A DNA stretch of 13,895 nt from Anaerolineae bacterium (GTDB taxonomy: Bacteria > Chloroflexota > Anaerolineae > B4-G1), in assembly GCA_016783285.1 (NCBI GenBank), contig JADHWW010000057.1, positions 1-13,895 of the forward strand, in the 5' to 3' direction. A program made the position numbers and the translations under genes. This document shows positions 1 to 7,114 of the stretch, one piece after another. The notes under the pieces were generated by a model that did no database searches, was not told where the DNA came from, and saw only the letters and a program-made list of their open reading frames with translations. Position 1 is the first letter of the stretch. Each line of letters starts with the position of its first letter.

Positions 1-21
1 TGCGGAGGTATACACTGTAGG

Positions 22-1071
22 TCAGCCTGCTAACCTATACTCCTCACGCACCCGCCCAGATAATTCCGCTGCCAGCCGCATCACCCGCTCGGCTACGGGT
101 ACAGATAGCGTGCCGGTGCCGCAGGCCGGGGTGATGAAGGAGCGCGGCAGCAACTCCCGCCGGTCGAACCCCTTGCGCTCAAAGAGCACCATCGCCCGCT
201 CCAGCACCTCCCACGCTCCATCCAGCGTGATCGTCTCCGCCGCCTCGCCTGTGTTGGGAATCACCCCCCAGGCCAGCATTCCGCCCCGCGCCAGAAAACC
301 CCGCAGCGCATCGGGGTAGAGCGCCAGATACTCGGCGTACTCGTAGGCGTCGAAGGAGATGATATCCACCGAGGTCTCCAGCAGCATGCTCCAATCTGTG
401 TTGGCACAGCAATGCGTGCAGGTCCAGCCCTGCAGGCCTGAGAAAATCTCCTCCAGCGCTGCTGTCACCCCCTCGCAGGAGAGGCTGGCGTAGGCGCTGC
501 CGATCATCGAAAGAAACGGCTCGTCAACGGAGATGATGGTACGCGGGCAGAGCGCTCGCAACTGCGCCTCCTGCCACTGCGCATGCCGTAGCACGTTTTT
601 GACGATGACGTCACGCATCATATCATCGTACAGAGAAGGGCGCAGGTCCTGGTCAGTCACCTGCAGGCCCAAACTGATCGGGCCGGTCACCTGGCCTTTA
701 ATCGCCCAAGCCCCCTCCAGCGGGCCGCGTCCCAGCAGTTCGTACAGGCCAGCGGCGTATTCGGGACTGGGAGCAAAACGGGCGGCATCTTCCTCCAGAA
801 AGGCAGCGTAAAACGCTTCGGCTGCATCAAGCCAGCCTGCGCCCAATTCAACCCAAGATTGCTCCTCTTCATCCTCGACGCGAATGCCGGGCAGGTACTC
901 ACCGAACTGGACGTACATGTTCTCGCGGAAAGCGCGGCGTGGCAGTTGGGGCCAGAAGGGAAGATCCTGAAACGTCTCCAGCACGAAATTCGTAGCCGTG
1001 AGACTATCGGTGTGAGGCGTGCTGCCAATGCCAGTGGCGCGACAATTAGGATGCTCCCGCTCCAATCTCAT
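22..1071 (-). CDS. MetE-core-like methionine synthase (cobalamin-independent MetE C-terminal-type fold)
   Basis: The 349-residue protein resembles the catalytic (C-terminal) half of cobalamin-independent methionine synthase, a zinc enzyme that methylates homocysteine. Visible features are an N-terminal GIGSTPHTD segment (residues 14-22), a DEP acid motif (183-185), a probable zinc site made of H220-x-C222 in THCCANTDW, and C317 in ITPACGTG. These match the His-x-Cys...Cys ligand pattern of MetE. Classical MetE is about twice as long; the folate-binding N-terminal half is absent. The length fits 'core-MetE' proteins, for which a corrinoid protein is the methyl donor in Dehalococcoides (family knowledge). 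The ATG overlaps the stop of the upstream oxidoreductase gamma gene by 4 bp (ATGA), indicating translational coupling. Other members of the UROD/MetE superfamily, such as corrinoid methyltransferases, are an alternative, so the substrate is inferred. Confidence 0.8.
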   Translation of the reverse strand: MRLEREHPNCRATGIGSTPHTDSLTATNFVLETFQDLPFWPQLPRRAFRENMYVQFGEYLPGIRVEDEEEQSWVELGAGWLDAAEAFYAAFLEEDAARFAPSPEYAAGLYELLGRGPLEGAWAIKGQVTGPISLGLQVTDQDLRPSLYDDMMRDVIVKNVLRHAQWQEAQLRALCPRTIISVDEPFLSMIGSAYASLSCEGVTAALEEIFSGLQGWTCTHCCANTDWSMLLETSVDIISFDAYEYAEYLALYPDALRGFLARGGMLAWGVIPNTGEAAETITLDGAWEVLERAMVLFERKGFDRRELLPRSFITPACGTGTLSVPVAERVMRLAAELSGRVREEYRLAG

Positions 1072-1616
1072 CCGCGCTCCTCCATTACCCGCTCCGCCGC
1101 CTCGTACCCCGCCGCCAGCGCCTTCAGGTTGGCGTCCGCAGTCCCTCGCGGGACTCGATCCCGCACTGCCGCCTCCAATGCCTTCCGCGATACGATCCTG
1201 GTCAGCCCAGCCAACAGTCCCAACCCCACCACATTGGCAGTGATCTCCCGTCCCGTCGCCTCCCGCGCCAGGGTGGTCATCGGCACGCGCACGGCCCGTG
1301 TCGTCGGGGCGCGCGTGACGTGGTCAGCATCCAGAATCAGCAGTCCATCCCTGCACATCTGCCCACCATACCGATCACAGGCCTCCTGGCTCATACAGAG
1401 CGTGATGTCGGCCCGGATCACCTTAGGATAATGAATCTCTCTCTCGGAGATCACTACTTCCGACCGACTGGCCCCGCCCCGCGCCTCTGGCCCATACGAC
1501 TGGGTCTGGGTGACGTTCTTGCCGTCCTGGATGGCCGCCTCGGCCAGCAGGATGCCGGCCAGGATAGCCCCCTGTCCGCCAGTACCGGCCAAACGCACCT
1601 CGTACCGCTTCGCCAT
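1068..1616 (-). CDS. korC: 2-oxoacid:ferredoxin oxidoreductase, gamma subunit (second cluster)
   Basis: The 182-residue protein is a full-length gamma subunit of a 2-oxoglutarate-type ferredoxin oxidoreductase, the subunit that helps bind coenzyme A during oxidative decarboxylation of a 2-oxoacid to acyl-CoA. The family signatures are GTGGQG at residues 11-16 and SYGPEARGG at 40-48, followed by the MSQEA segment. Its ATG overlaps the stop of the beta gene by one base (TGATG), and its own stop overlaps the start of the MetE-like gene by ATGA, so it sits in the middle of a tightly coupled operon. The same domain occurs fused to beta in the other cluster (residues ~348-532 of the gene at 4094-5692). 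The exact oxoacid cannot be read from this subunit; branched-chain 2-oxoacids are possible. Confidence 0.93.
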   Translation of the reverse strand: MAKRYEVRLAGTGGQGAILAGILLAEAAIQDGKNVTQTQSYGPEARGGASRSEVVISEREIHYPKVIRADITLCMSQEACDRYGGQMCRDGLLILDADHVTRAPTTRAVRVPMTTLAREATGREITANVVGLGLLAGLTRIVSRKALEAAVRDRVPRGTADANLKALAAGYEAAERVMEERG

Positions 1617-2458
1617 CAGGCTGTCTCCCTTTGTGCTCGCTCAATGATCTGATCGTAGAGCCGCGTGTACTCTGGGATATCCCGGTCCACGAACACACCG
1701 CGTATGGTAACGTCGCGCTTTTCCTCCTCGCTCATCTTCTCGGCACGCTTGAGTGGTACGCTCTGCTCCTTGAGGCGGCGCATCATATCGGGCGCGGTGC
1801 CCCAGCGGTTGATCCGGCCTATCGTCGTATGGCAGTAGCTCACCGCCTCGACCATCGCGAAGCCATCTTTGTTGATCGCCTGGGCAATATACTTCTCCAA
1901 CTCCCGCACGTGGAAAACAGTGCTACGAGCGACGAATGCCGCCCCGGCCGTCACCGCCAGCTCGGCGACGGGGAAGGGCTGCTCAATGTGGCCGTAAGGA
2001 GCAGTCGCCGCCCGCACACCGATGGGCGTGGTGGGCGAGTACTGGCCACCGGTCATCCCGTAGGTGGAATTGTTGACCACGATGGCGGTCAGCCCGATGT
2101 TCCGGCGGGCGGCGTGGATGAAATGGTTGCCGCCGATGGCCAGCGCATCGCCGTCGCCCATCACCACGATGATTTTCATCTCCGGTCGCACCATCTTCAG
2201 CCCAGTGGCAAAGGCCAGCGCCCGGCCATGAGTGGTATGCATCGTATTGAGGTCCACGTAGACCGGCATCCGCCCCGTGCAGCCGATCCCAGAGATCATT
2301 GCTACGTCGTTCTTGTCCAGTTGCAGGCCATCCACCGCCCGGACGATAGCCCCCATGACGATGCCAATGCCGCAGCCGGCACACCAGACGTTCGGAAATT
2401 TTTTGCTATGGCGCAGATAGCGCTCGTGAACCCGTGACTCGCGTTGTTGTCTTTTCAT
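1616..2458 (-). CDS. korB: 2-oxoacid:ferredoxin oxidoreductase, beta (TPP-binding) subunit (second cluster)
   Basis: The 280-residue beta subunit carries the thiamine pyrophosphate and the [4Fe-4S] cluster. Cluster ligands are visible as WCAGC (C26, C29), GIGC (C60) and SYC (C209), the four-cysteine pattern of this family. The TPP/Mg motif starts with GDGD at 101-104 and closes with NN at 129-130, followed by YGMTGGQ. The ATG at 2458 is preceded by GGGGAG at good spacing. The frame is open further upstream to a TTG at 2491, but that would overlap the alpha gene and run through repeat-like linker DNA, so the ATG is preferred. Alpha lies 16 bp upstream and gamma overlaps by one base. It is clearly paralogous to the beta half of the fused gene at 4094-5692 but diverged, with different N- and C-termini. 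Confidence 0.93.
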   Translation of the reverse strand: MKRQQRESRVHERYLRHSKKFPNVWCAGCGIGIVMGAIVRAVDGLQLDKNDVAMISGIGCTGRMPVYVDLNTMHTTHGRALAFATGLKMVRPEMKIIVVMGDGDALAIGGNHFIHAARRNIGLTAIVVNNSTYGMTGGQYSPTTPIGVRAATAPYGHIEQPFPVAELAVTAGAAFVARSTVFHVRELEKYIAQAINKDGFAMVEAVSYCHTTIGRINRWGTAPDMMRRLKEQSVPLKRAEKMSEEEKRDVTIRGVFVDRDIPEYTRLYDQIIERAQRETA

Positions 2459-2474
2459 TTCTACTCCCCACTTC

Positions 2475-3611
2475 CTATTCCCTACCCTCAATCGCGGCCA
2501 GTATCTCGGCCGGCCGGATCATCTCGCCGTCGGCACGGTTGACGCGATGCACCTTGTGCCGCCCCAACACCCGCTCCACCTCCAGCGCCAGTTGACCCAG
2601 GTTCATCTCCGGTACCACAACACGGTGCAGCCGGGTGGCGGCGTGCTCCACGACCTCCTCGGCAAAGGGCCAGATAGTCTTGAGGCCGAGGAATCCGACT
2701 TTGTCCCCCCGCTCCCGCGCCACTTCGACGGCGTAGCGGGCTGAGCGTGCCGTGGCACCGTAAGCAATGACCAGCGTCTCGGCATCCTCGATGCCATCCT
2801 CATCGTAGAGCAGTATGTCTGAAAGGCCACGATCAATCTTGCGGAAGACCCGCTCCAGCCAGGGCTGAACCTCGTCCAGCCGGTTGGTTGGATACCCCCG
2901 CTCGTCGTGGTGCAGGCCGGTGATGTGGTAGCGGTAGCCCTCGCCAAAAGGCATTAACGGCGGTACGTCGGCCGGGAAGTTTTCGAAAGGCTTGTACCAC
3001 TCCGGCGGCACCGTCGTTCCCGGCCGTTCCACCCGTTCGATGGTCTCCGAATCGGGCAGGATTACGCGCTCCCGCATGTGACCGATGACCTCGTCCATCA
3101 GCAGGATCACCGGTGTGCGGTACCGTTCGGCGAAGTTGAACGCCTGCACCGTCAGGTCAAAGGTCTCGCGGACGGACGAGGGGGAAAGGGCGATGATGGG
3201 ATGGTCGCCGTGGGTACCCCATCGGGCCTGCATCACGTCCCCTTGGGAGGGGCTGGTGGGACGTCCGGTGGAAGGCCCCAGCCGCTGCACATCCACGATG
3301 ACGCAGGGAACCTCGGTCATCGCCGCGTAGCCTATGTTCTCCTGCATCAGGCTGAAGCCGGGGCCGGAGGTAGCGGTCATCGCCTTTGCCCCGCCCACCG
3401 ACGCGCCGATGACGGCGGCGATAGAGCCAATCTCATCCTCCATCTGGATGAACTTGCCGCCCGCCTGAGGCAGACGCCGGGCCAGAACTTCGGCGATCTC
3501 GGTGGCCGGGGTGATGGGGTAGCCGGCGAAGAAGCGACAGCCTGCCGCGATCGCCCCCTCGGCGCAAGCCTCGTCGCCTTGCATAAGTCTTGCAGTCTGG
3601 CTCGCAGTCAT
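2475..3611 (-). CDS. korA: 2-oxoacid:ferredoxin oxidoreductase, alpha subunit (second cluster)
   Basis: The 378-residue alpha subunit provides the substrate-facing part of the active site and domains that pair with TPP-bound beta. The signature YPITPATE is at residues 31-38, MEDE at 57-60 and TSGPG at 81-85; these are typical of the KorA/VorB-type alpha subunit. The C-terminal part has the transketolase-C-like segment (ETLVIAYGATARSARYAV) and the VPEMNLGQL region seen in KorA proteins. The ATG overlaps the stop of the upstream ferredoxin subunit (ATGA) and is preceded by AGGAGG at ideal spacing, so the start is secure. Length is normal. It is paralogous to the alpha subunit at 5689-6849. 2-Oxoglutarate is the most likely substrate by family, but a duplicated complex may have another oxoacid. 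Confidence 0.94.
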   Translation of the reverse strand: MTASQTARLMQGDEACAEGAIAAGCRFFAGYPITPATEIAEVLARRLPQAGGKFIQMEDEIGSIAAVIGASVGGAKAMTATSGPGFSLMQENIGYAAMTEVPCVIVDVQRLGPSTGRPTSPSQGDVMQARWGTHGDHPIIALSPSSVRETFDLTVQAFNFAERYRTPVILLMDEVIGHMRERVILPDSETIERVERPGTTVPPEWYKPFENFPADVPPLMPFGEGYRYHITGLHHDERGYPTNRLDEVQPWLERVFRKIDRGLSDILLYDEDGIEDAETLVIAYGATARSARYAVEVARERGDKVGFLGLKTIWPFAEEVVEHAATRLHRVVVPEMNLGQLALEVERVLGRHKVHRVNRADGEMIRPAEILAAIEGRE

Positions 3612-3883
3612 TCCGCCACCTCCTCTGGCTCGATGTCCGCTACGAAGATGGCGAAGTCCGGGCAGTGCAACTCACACCAGCGGCAGGCAGTGCACTTCTC
3701 CGGGTGTGCCACGATGACCCGCCCACCGGGGCCCTGCTCCAGCACCCCAGCCGGGCAGAACTCGACGCACAGCCCACAGCCCTTGCACCAATTGGGAAAG
3801 ATGGTCACACGGCCACGTGGAAGGCGGCGTTTGGCACGGGTCTCCTTCTCCTCCACAACCTCTACAGCATTCGGCACATCCAT
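3608..3883 (-). CDS. korD: 2-oxoacid:ferredoxin oxidoreductase, delta (2[4Fe-4S] ferredoxin-like) subunit (second cluster)
   Basis: The 91-residue ferredoxin-type subunit relays electrons from the oxidoreductase beta cluster to ferredoxin. Two complete CxxCxxCxxxC motifs are visible: C33, C36, C39, C43 and C64, C67, C70, C74, each followed by proline as in classical 2[4Fe-4S] ferredoxins. The N-terminal ~25 residues are acidic then basic and do not match the paralogous delta subunit at 6836-7102, so the two are not recent copies. It is the first gene of the second cluster, downstream of a 210-bp intergenic region holding a candidate promoter and operator. The Shine-Dalgarno sequence is weak (GGCAGG close to the ATG). 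Its stop overlaps the alpha start by ATGA. Confidence 0.92.
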   Translation of the reverse strand: MDVPNAVEVVEEKETRAKRRLPRGRVTIFPNWCKGCGLCVEFCPAGVLEQGPGGRVIVAHPEKCTACRWCELHCPDFAIFVADIEPEEVAE

Positions 3884-3925
3884 TTGCCTGCCCGATCTCC
3901 TTCTTTATACCGAAATTGCGGCTTC

Positions 3926-3955
3926 ATTATCCCACAAAGTACTACTTTGTGCCAG
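3926..3955 (-). promoter_or_regulatory. Candidate sigma70-type promoter of the second kor cluster
   Basis: On the minus strand CTGGCA (3955-3950, 4/6 to TTGACA) and GATAAT (3931-3926, 5/6 to TATAAT) are separated by 18 bp, about 40 bp upstream of the korD start at 3883. The spacer is filled by the perfect palindrome at 3933-3951. Position ahead of an operon and after a palindrome that could end the previous one supports a promoter, but this is by inspection only. Confidence 0.5.
3933..3951. promoter_or_regulatory. Perfect 9+1+9 palindrome, candidate operator
   Basis: CACAAAGTA and TACTTTGTG are exact inverted arms around a single C. The site lies between the candidate -35 and -10 boxes of the second kor cluster, the usual place for a steric repressor. 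The half-sites run CACAAA...TTTGTG, the reverse of a Rex operator (TTGTG...CACAA), so the regulator is not identified; no regulator gene is present in the window. Confidence 0.5.
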
Positions 3956-3992
3956 CGAACCGCGCTCTCGGCGCTGAGATTCTAGAACACAT

Positions 3993-4027
3993 AAGCCTCC
4001 CGAAGGTTCGGAACCCTCGGGAGGCTT
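3993..4027. repeat. Long near-perfect palindrome, possible terminator between the two kor clusters
   Basis: Arms of 17 bp (AAGCCTCCCGAAGGTTC and GAACCCTCGGGAGGCTT) flank one base, with one mismatch that is G-U pairable in RNA. It sits 67 bp downstream of the fused korBC stop and upstream of the second cluster's promoter, so it may end the first operon. Neither strand has a clear run of T after the stem (CTTATGTGTTCT on the minus strand), so it may instead be a dispersed palindromic repeat. Confidence 0.6.
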
Positions 4028-4034
4028 GACAGTG

Positions 4035-4078
4035 CTGATGTATCTACATCTGCGTTCATCAGCGCGAATCTGCGTCCG
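4035..4078. repeat. 10-bp periodic repeat array with flanking palindrome
   Basis: On the minus strand CGCAGAT, CGCTGAT and CGCAGAT start exactly 10 bp apart (plus-strand positions 4068-4074, 4058-4064, 4048-4054). The array runs into a small palindrome, GATGTA-TC-TACATC at 4037-4050. It lies immediately after the korBC stop. Similar CGCAGAT/CGCTGAT phrases are familiar dispersed intergenic repeats in environmental bacteria (recollection, not checked). Confidence 0.6.
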
Positions 4079-4093
4079 TCCTACTCTCTCCGT

Positions 4094-5692
4094 TCAGGCA
4101 TCAGCCTCCTCGCCAAGCAAGCCCATAGCGTATTCGTACCCCCGCCCGAACGCTTGTTTGTTCAATTCCTCTGTCCCTTTGGGCACACTGTCGAGAACGG
4201 CCTGGCGCATAGCCTCCTCTGACACCACGTCGCTGAGCGCAGTCAGCGCCCCCAGCATCACAATGTTGGCCACGATCCGCCGCCCCAGTTCCTGCTCGGC
4301 GATACGGGTCGCAGGAATGGGAACGATGCGCTGGTCGGCAGATGGGTCAGGCTCCACCAGATCGGCGTCAATCAAGAGCAGCCCCCCCTCAACCAACTGG
4401 CCGTGGTAGGTGATATAGGCTTCCTGCGACATGAGCGTCATCACTGCCGGGCGGGTGACGTGCGGGTACGTAATCGCACCATCGGAGATGATGAGCGCGG
4501 TGCTGCAAGCCCCACCACGCGACTCAGGACCATAGGACTGCGTCAGCGTCACCTCCCGTCCATCGTGGAGCGCCGCCGCCTTGCCAACAATCTTTCCAGA
4601 TAGGATGATACCCTGTCCGCCAAACCCACCCAGCCGCACCTCGGCCTGGCCAGCGGTGCCAACAACGAGCGGTTTGACCTTGACTGGCACAGCGGCAGGT
4701 TTCTCCTCCCCCAGTTCTATCTCCACCTCGAAGGAAGTGGTCGCTTCCGCGGAAGGACGGTGCAGCAGCCCCAGGTCATCACAGGGGCGCAACTCGCCGT
4801 ACACCTCCCGCATACGGTCCTGGAAAGTGGGCCGCTCAATGTCCACGAATTCGCCGCAGACGATCTCTCCGCCAAATCCGATGTCCACCTCCCACGGTTT
4901 GGCGTCGTGGCGAATGACGCTGTGCTCCTGATAATACTTCAGAATATCCCCGCCTTCCAACCTTCTTCTGTTGAAGCGCACGAAGAGCGTGGGGCAAGGA
5001 GCGATGGCCTCGACGACGCTAAAGCCCGGCTTCAAGAGCGCCTTGTGAATGGACTTTTCCAGCCGGCGGGCGTGGAGCGTCGTCCAGCGGGCCACGTAGG
5101 TCGCACCGGCAGCGGAAACCAGGTTGGGAACGCTGAAAGGATGCTCCAGGTTGCCCCGGGGCGATGTGCTGGTGCGGGCCTCAGTCGGCGTCGTCGGCCC
5201 CATCTGCCCGCCCGTCATCCCGTAGTTGAAGTTGTTGACGCAGATGACGGTGAGGTCCATATTGCGGCGGGCGGCGTGGATCAGGTGATTGCCACCGATA
5301 GCAACCAGATCTCCATCGCCGGAGAAAACGACGACTTTGAGTTCCGGGTTGGCCAGTTTGAGGCCCGTGGCGAATGGGATGGCCCGCCCGTGGGTGGTGT
5401 GAAAGCCATCGAGCCGCAGGTAGCCAGCCACCCGCCCGGTGCAGCCGATGCCGGAGACAATCGCTACCTTGTCCAGGTCAAGCCCTGAGCGCGTGAGGGC
5501 GCTGACAAAACAACTCAACGCCGTACCCAGCCCGCAGCCGGGGCACCAGATGTGCGGCAAGCGCTCCGTGCGCAACAGTTCGTCCATCGGATGTCGCTCG
5601 ATCTCCTCCACTGTCGGCACGCCCGCCAGTTCGTCTTCCATCTTCATCTCCTCCACCACCTTGCTCCTCTGCCTCTCCGCCCCCCTGCTCAT
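4094..5692 (-). CDS. korBC: Fused beta-gamma subunit of 2-oxoacid:ferredoxin oxidoreductase (first cluster)
   Basis: This 532-residue polypeptide joins a TPP-binding beta subunit (about residues 35-300) to a gamma subunit (about 348-532) through an acidic and proline-containing linker (~301-347). Beta features: WCPGC (C50, C53), GIGC (C84) and C233 as cluster ligands; GDGD at 125-128 with NN at 153-154 as the TPP motif. Gamma features: GGFGGQG at 355-361 and SYGPESRGG at 386-394. The frame is continuous with no stop between the halves. The ATG overlaps the alpha stop by ATGA; an internal ATG at 5641 has a better Shine-Dalgarno (GGAGG with 8-nt spacing), so the true N-terminus may be 17 residues shorter. 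The paralogous cluster at 1068-2458 keeps beta and gamma as separate genes. Confidence 0.93.
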   Translation of the reverse strand: MSRGAERQRSKVVEEMKMEDELAGVPTVEEIERHPMDELLRTERLPHIWCPGCGLGTALSCFVSALTRSGLDLDKVAIVSGIGCTGRVAGYLRLDGFHTTHGRAIPFATGLKLANPELKVVVFSGDGDLVAIGGNHLIHAARRNMDLTVICVNNFNYGMTGGQMGPTTPTEARTSTSPRGNLEHPFSVPNLVSAAGATYVARWTTLHARRLEKSIHKALLKPGFSVVEAIAPCPTLFVRFNRRRLEGGDILKYYQEHSVIRHDAKPWEVDIGFGGEIVCGEFVDIERPTFQDRMREVYGELRPCDDLGLLHRPSAEATTSFEVEIELGEEKPAAVPVKVKPLVVGTAGQAEVRLGGFGGQGIILSGKIVGKAAALHDGREVTLTQSYGPESRGGACSTALIISDGAITYPHVTRPAVMTLMSQEAYITYHGQLVEGGLLLIDADLVEPDPSADQRIVPIPATRIAEQELGRRIVANIVMLGALTALSDVVSEEAMRQAVLDSVPKGTEELNKQAFGRGYEYAMGLLGEEADA

Positions 5693-6849
5693 CTCGCCGC
5701 CTCGCGAATCGCGTCCAGAATATTCGCCGGATCATGGATGTCGCCGCCGGGATGAGTGACAGGGATAACGCGCGCCTGTCCAGCTGCGCACCGCTCGACC
5801 TCCCGCGCGATCTGTCCCATGTTGAGTTCCGGCACGACGAGTGCTTTGACCTGCTTCGCCAATTCACGGATACGGTCATCGGCGAAAGGCCATACCGTCA
5901 CCAGTTTGAGCATTCCCACCCGCAACCCCTCTTCCCGCGCCTGTTGCACTGGCAGGAGCGCCGTGCGGGCCGAAATGCCATAGGAGACGACCACGACCTC
6001 CGCGTCCTCGACGCCGTCCTCGACCAGTTCAATGATATCGTGCCGATTGTCGCGGATCTTGGCGATGAGGCGGGGGATGGATTTCGCCTGCTGTGCCGCC
6101 GTCACCACCGGATACCCACGCTCGTCGTGAGTCAGACCGGTCATGTGGATGCGGTAACCCGTCCCCGCGATCGGGAAAGGCGGCACGCCGTCCTCCTCCG
6201 GCGCGTAAGGTAGAAAGTCGGGACCGGGCGGCGCCTTCGGCTTGCGCCAGGGGTAGATAAAGATCTCCTCCGCCGGCGGGATGACCACTCGTTCGGTCAT
6301 GTGGCCCACCGCGCCGTCACTCATCACCAATACCGGTGTGCGGTACTTCTCGGCCAGATTGAAGGCGCGGATGGTCAGGTCGAACGCCTCTTGCGGGGAA
6401 CCGGGAGCAAGGGCGATGATCTCGTAGTCGCCGTGGGAGCCCCACCTGGCCTGCATCATGTCAGACTGGCTGGCCAGCGTCGGCAGGCCAGTAGAGGGCC
6501 CGCCTCGCTGTATGTTCACCACCACGCAGGGAGTCTCAGTCATGATCGCCAGGCCGATGTTCTCCAGCATCAGACTGAGGCCGGGGCCTGAGGTAGCAGT
6601 CATCGCCCGCGCTCCGCCCCAGGACGCGCCGATCACCGCGTTCATCGAGGCCAGTTCGTCCTCCATCTGAATGAAGACGCCGCCGACCTCCGGCAGCCGC
6701 GCGGCCATGCGCTCGGCGATCTCGGTGGCCGGCGTGATGGGATAGCCACCAAAGAAGCGGCAGCCAGCACAGATAGCCCCCTCGGCAACTGCCGTGTCGC
6801 CGTCCAGGAAAAACGCGCCTTCCAACACTCCAGATTCACTCACGCCCAT
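5689..6849 (-). CDS. korA: 2-oxoacid:ferredoxin oxidoreductase, alpha subunit (first cluster)
   Basis: The 386-residue alpha subunit has YPITPATE at residues 36-43, MEDE at 62-65 and TSGPG at 86-90, the KorA signatures. The C-terminal region contains VVVSYGISARTAL and VPELNMGQI segments, matching the other alpha subunit at 2475-3611, of which it is a diverged paralogue. The gene overlaps the upstream ferredoxin-subunit gene by 14 bp. GGAGG lies only 3 nt before the ATG, so the GTG two codons downstream (6843) may be the real start; the difference is two residues. The downstream fused beta-gamma gene overlaps by ATGA, so alpha and beta-gamma are likely made in step. Role: oxidative decarboxylation, or reductive carboxylation, of a 2-oxoacid, most likely 2-oxoglutarate/succinyl-CoA. 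Confidence 0.94.
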   Translation of the reverse strand: MGVSESGVLEGAFFLDGDTAVAEGAICAGCRFFGGYPITPATEIAERMAARLPEVGGVFIQMEDELASMNAVIGASWGGARAMTATSGPGLSLMLENIGLAIMTETPCVVVNIQRGGPSTGLPTLASQSDMMQARWGSHGDYEIIALAPGSPQEAFDLTIRAFNLAEKYRTPVLVMSDGAVGHMTERVVIPPAEEIFIYPWRKPKAPPGPDFLPYAPEEDGVPPFPIAGTGYRIHMTGLTHDERGYPVVTAAQQAKSIPRLIAKIRDNRHDIIELVEDGVEDAEVVVVSYGISARTALLPVQQAREEGLRVGMLKLVTVWPFADDRIRELAKQVKALVVPELNMGQIAREVERCAAGQARVIPVTHPGGDIHDPANILDAIREAAR

Positions 6850-7102
6850 TCACCTCCACCACGTAGATACAGAATTCCGGGCAAAGCAATTCACATAGCC
6901 GGCAGGCCACACACCGCTCCGGCTGAACCGCCCGGGGCGGATGATAACCCTTCTCGTTCATCTCGTCCGACGTTTCGAGCACCTGACGAGGGCAGTACCG
7001 CACGCACAATCCGCACCCTTTACAGCGGGACTTGATGATGTGTACCTCGCCGTGCGGAGAAGTGAATTTGTCAACGTCTAACGGTGTGCGCCAGAGTTTC
7101 AA
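6836..7102 (-). CDS. korD: 2-oxoacid:ferredoxin oxidoreductase, delta (2[4Fe-4S] ferredoxin-like) subunit (first cluster)
   Basis: The 88-residue protein has two CxxCxxCxxxC motifs (C27, C30, C33, C37 and C64, C67, C70, C74) plus an extra cysteine, C78. It would pass electrons between the TPP-containing subunits and soluble ferredoxin. The first codon is TTG: GGAG follows the fumarase beta stop and lies 8 nt upstream of this TTG, while the nearby ATG (7110-7108) is out of frame and soon hits a stop. Only 12 bp separate it from fumarase beta, so fumarase and this oxidoreductase are probably one transcript. The loop between the two cluster motifs is longer than in the second delta subunit. Confidence 0.92.
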   Translation of the reverse strand: MKLWRTPLDVDKFTSPHGEVHIIKSRCKGCGLCVRYCPRQVLETSDEMNEKGYHPPRAVQPERCVACRLCELLCPEFCIYVVEVNGRE

Positions 7103-7114
7103 GGTGACATCTCC

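Noticed and set aside
1631..2437. Long open frame on the plus strand opposite korB
   Set aside because: It is antisense to a gene with complete family motifs; the translation is His/Arg/Asp-rich without a domain, as expected from GC-rich shadow frames.
3933..3951. Rex (NADH-sensing) operator
   Set aside because: Rex sites read TTGTG...CACAA; here the half-sites have the opposite orientation.
3078..3977. Plus-strand open frame of about 300 codons opposite korA and korD
   Set aside because: It overlaps two well-supported minus-strand genes and has no recognisable domain or ribosome binding site.
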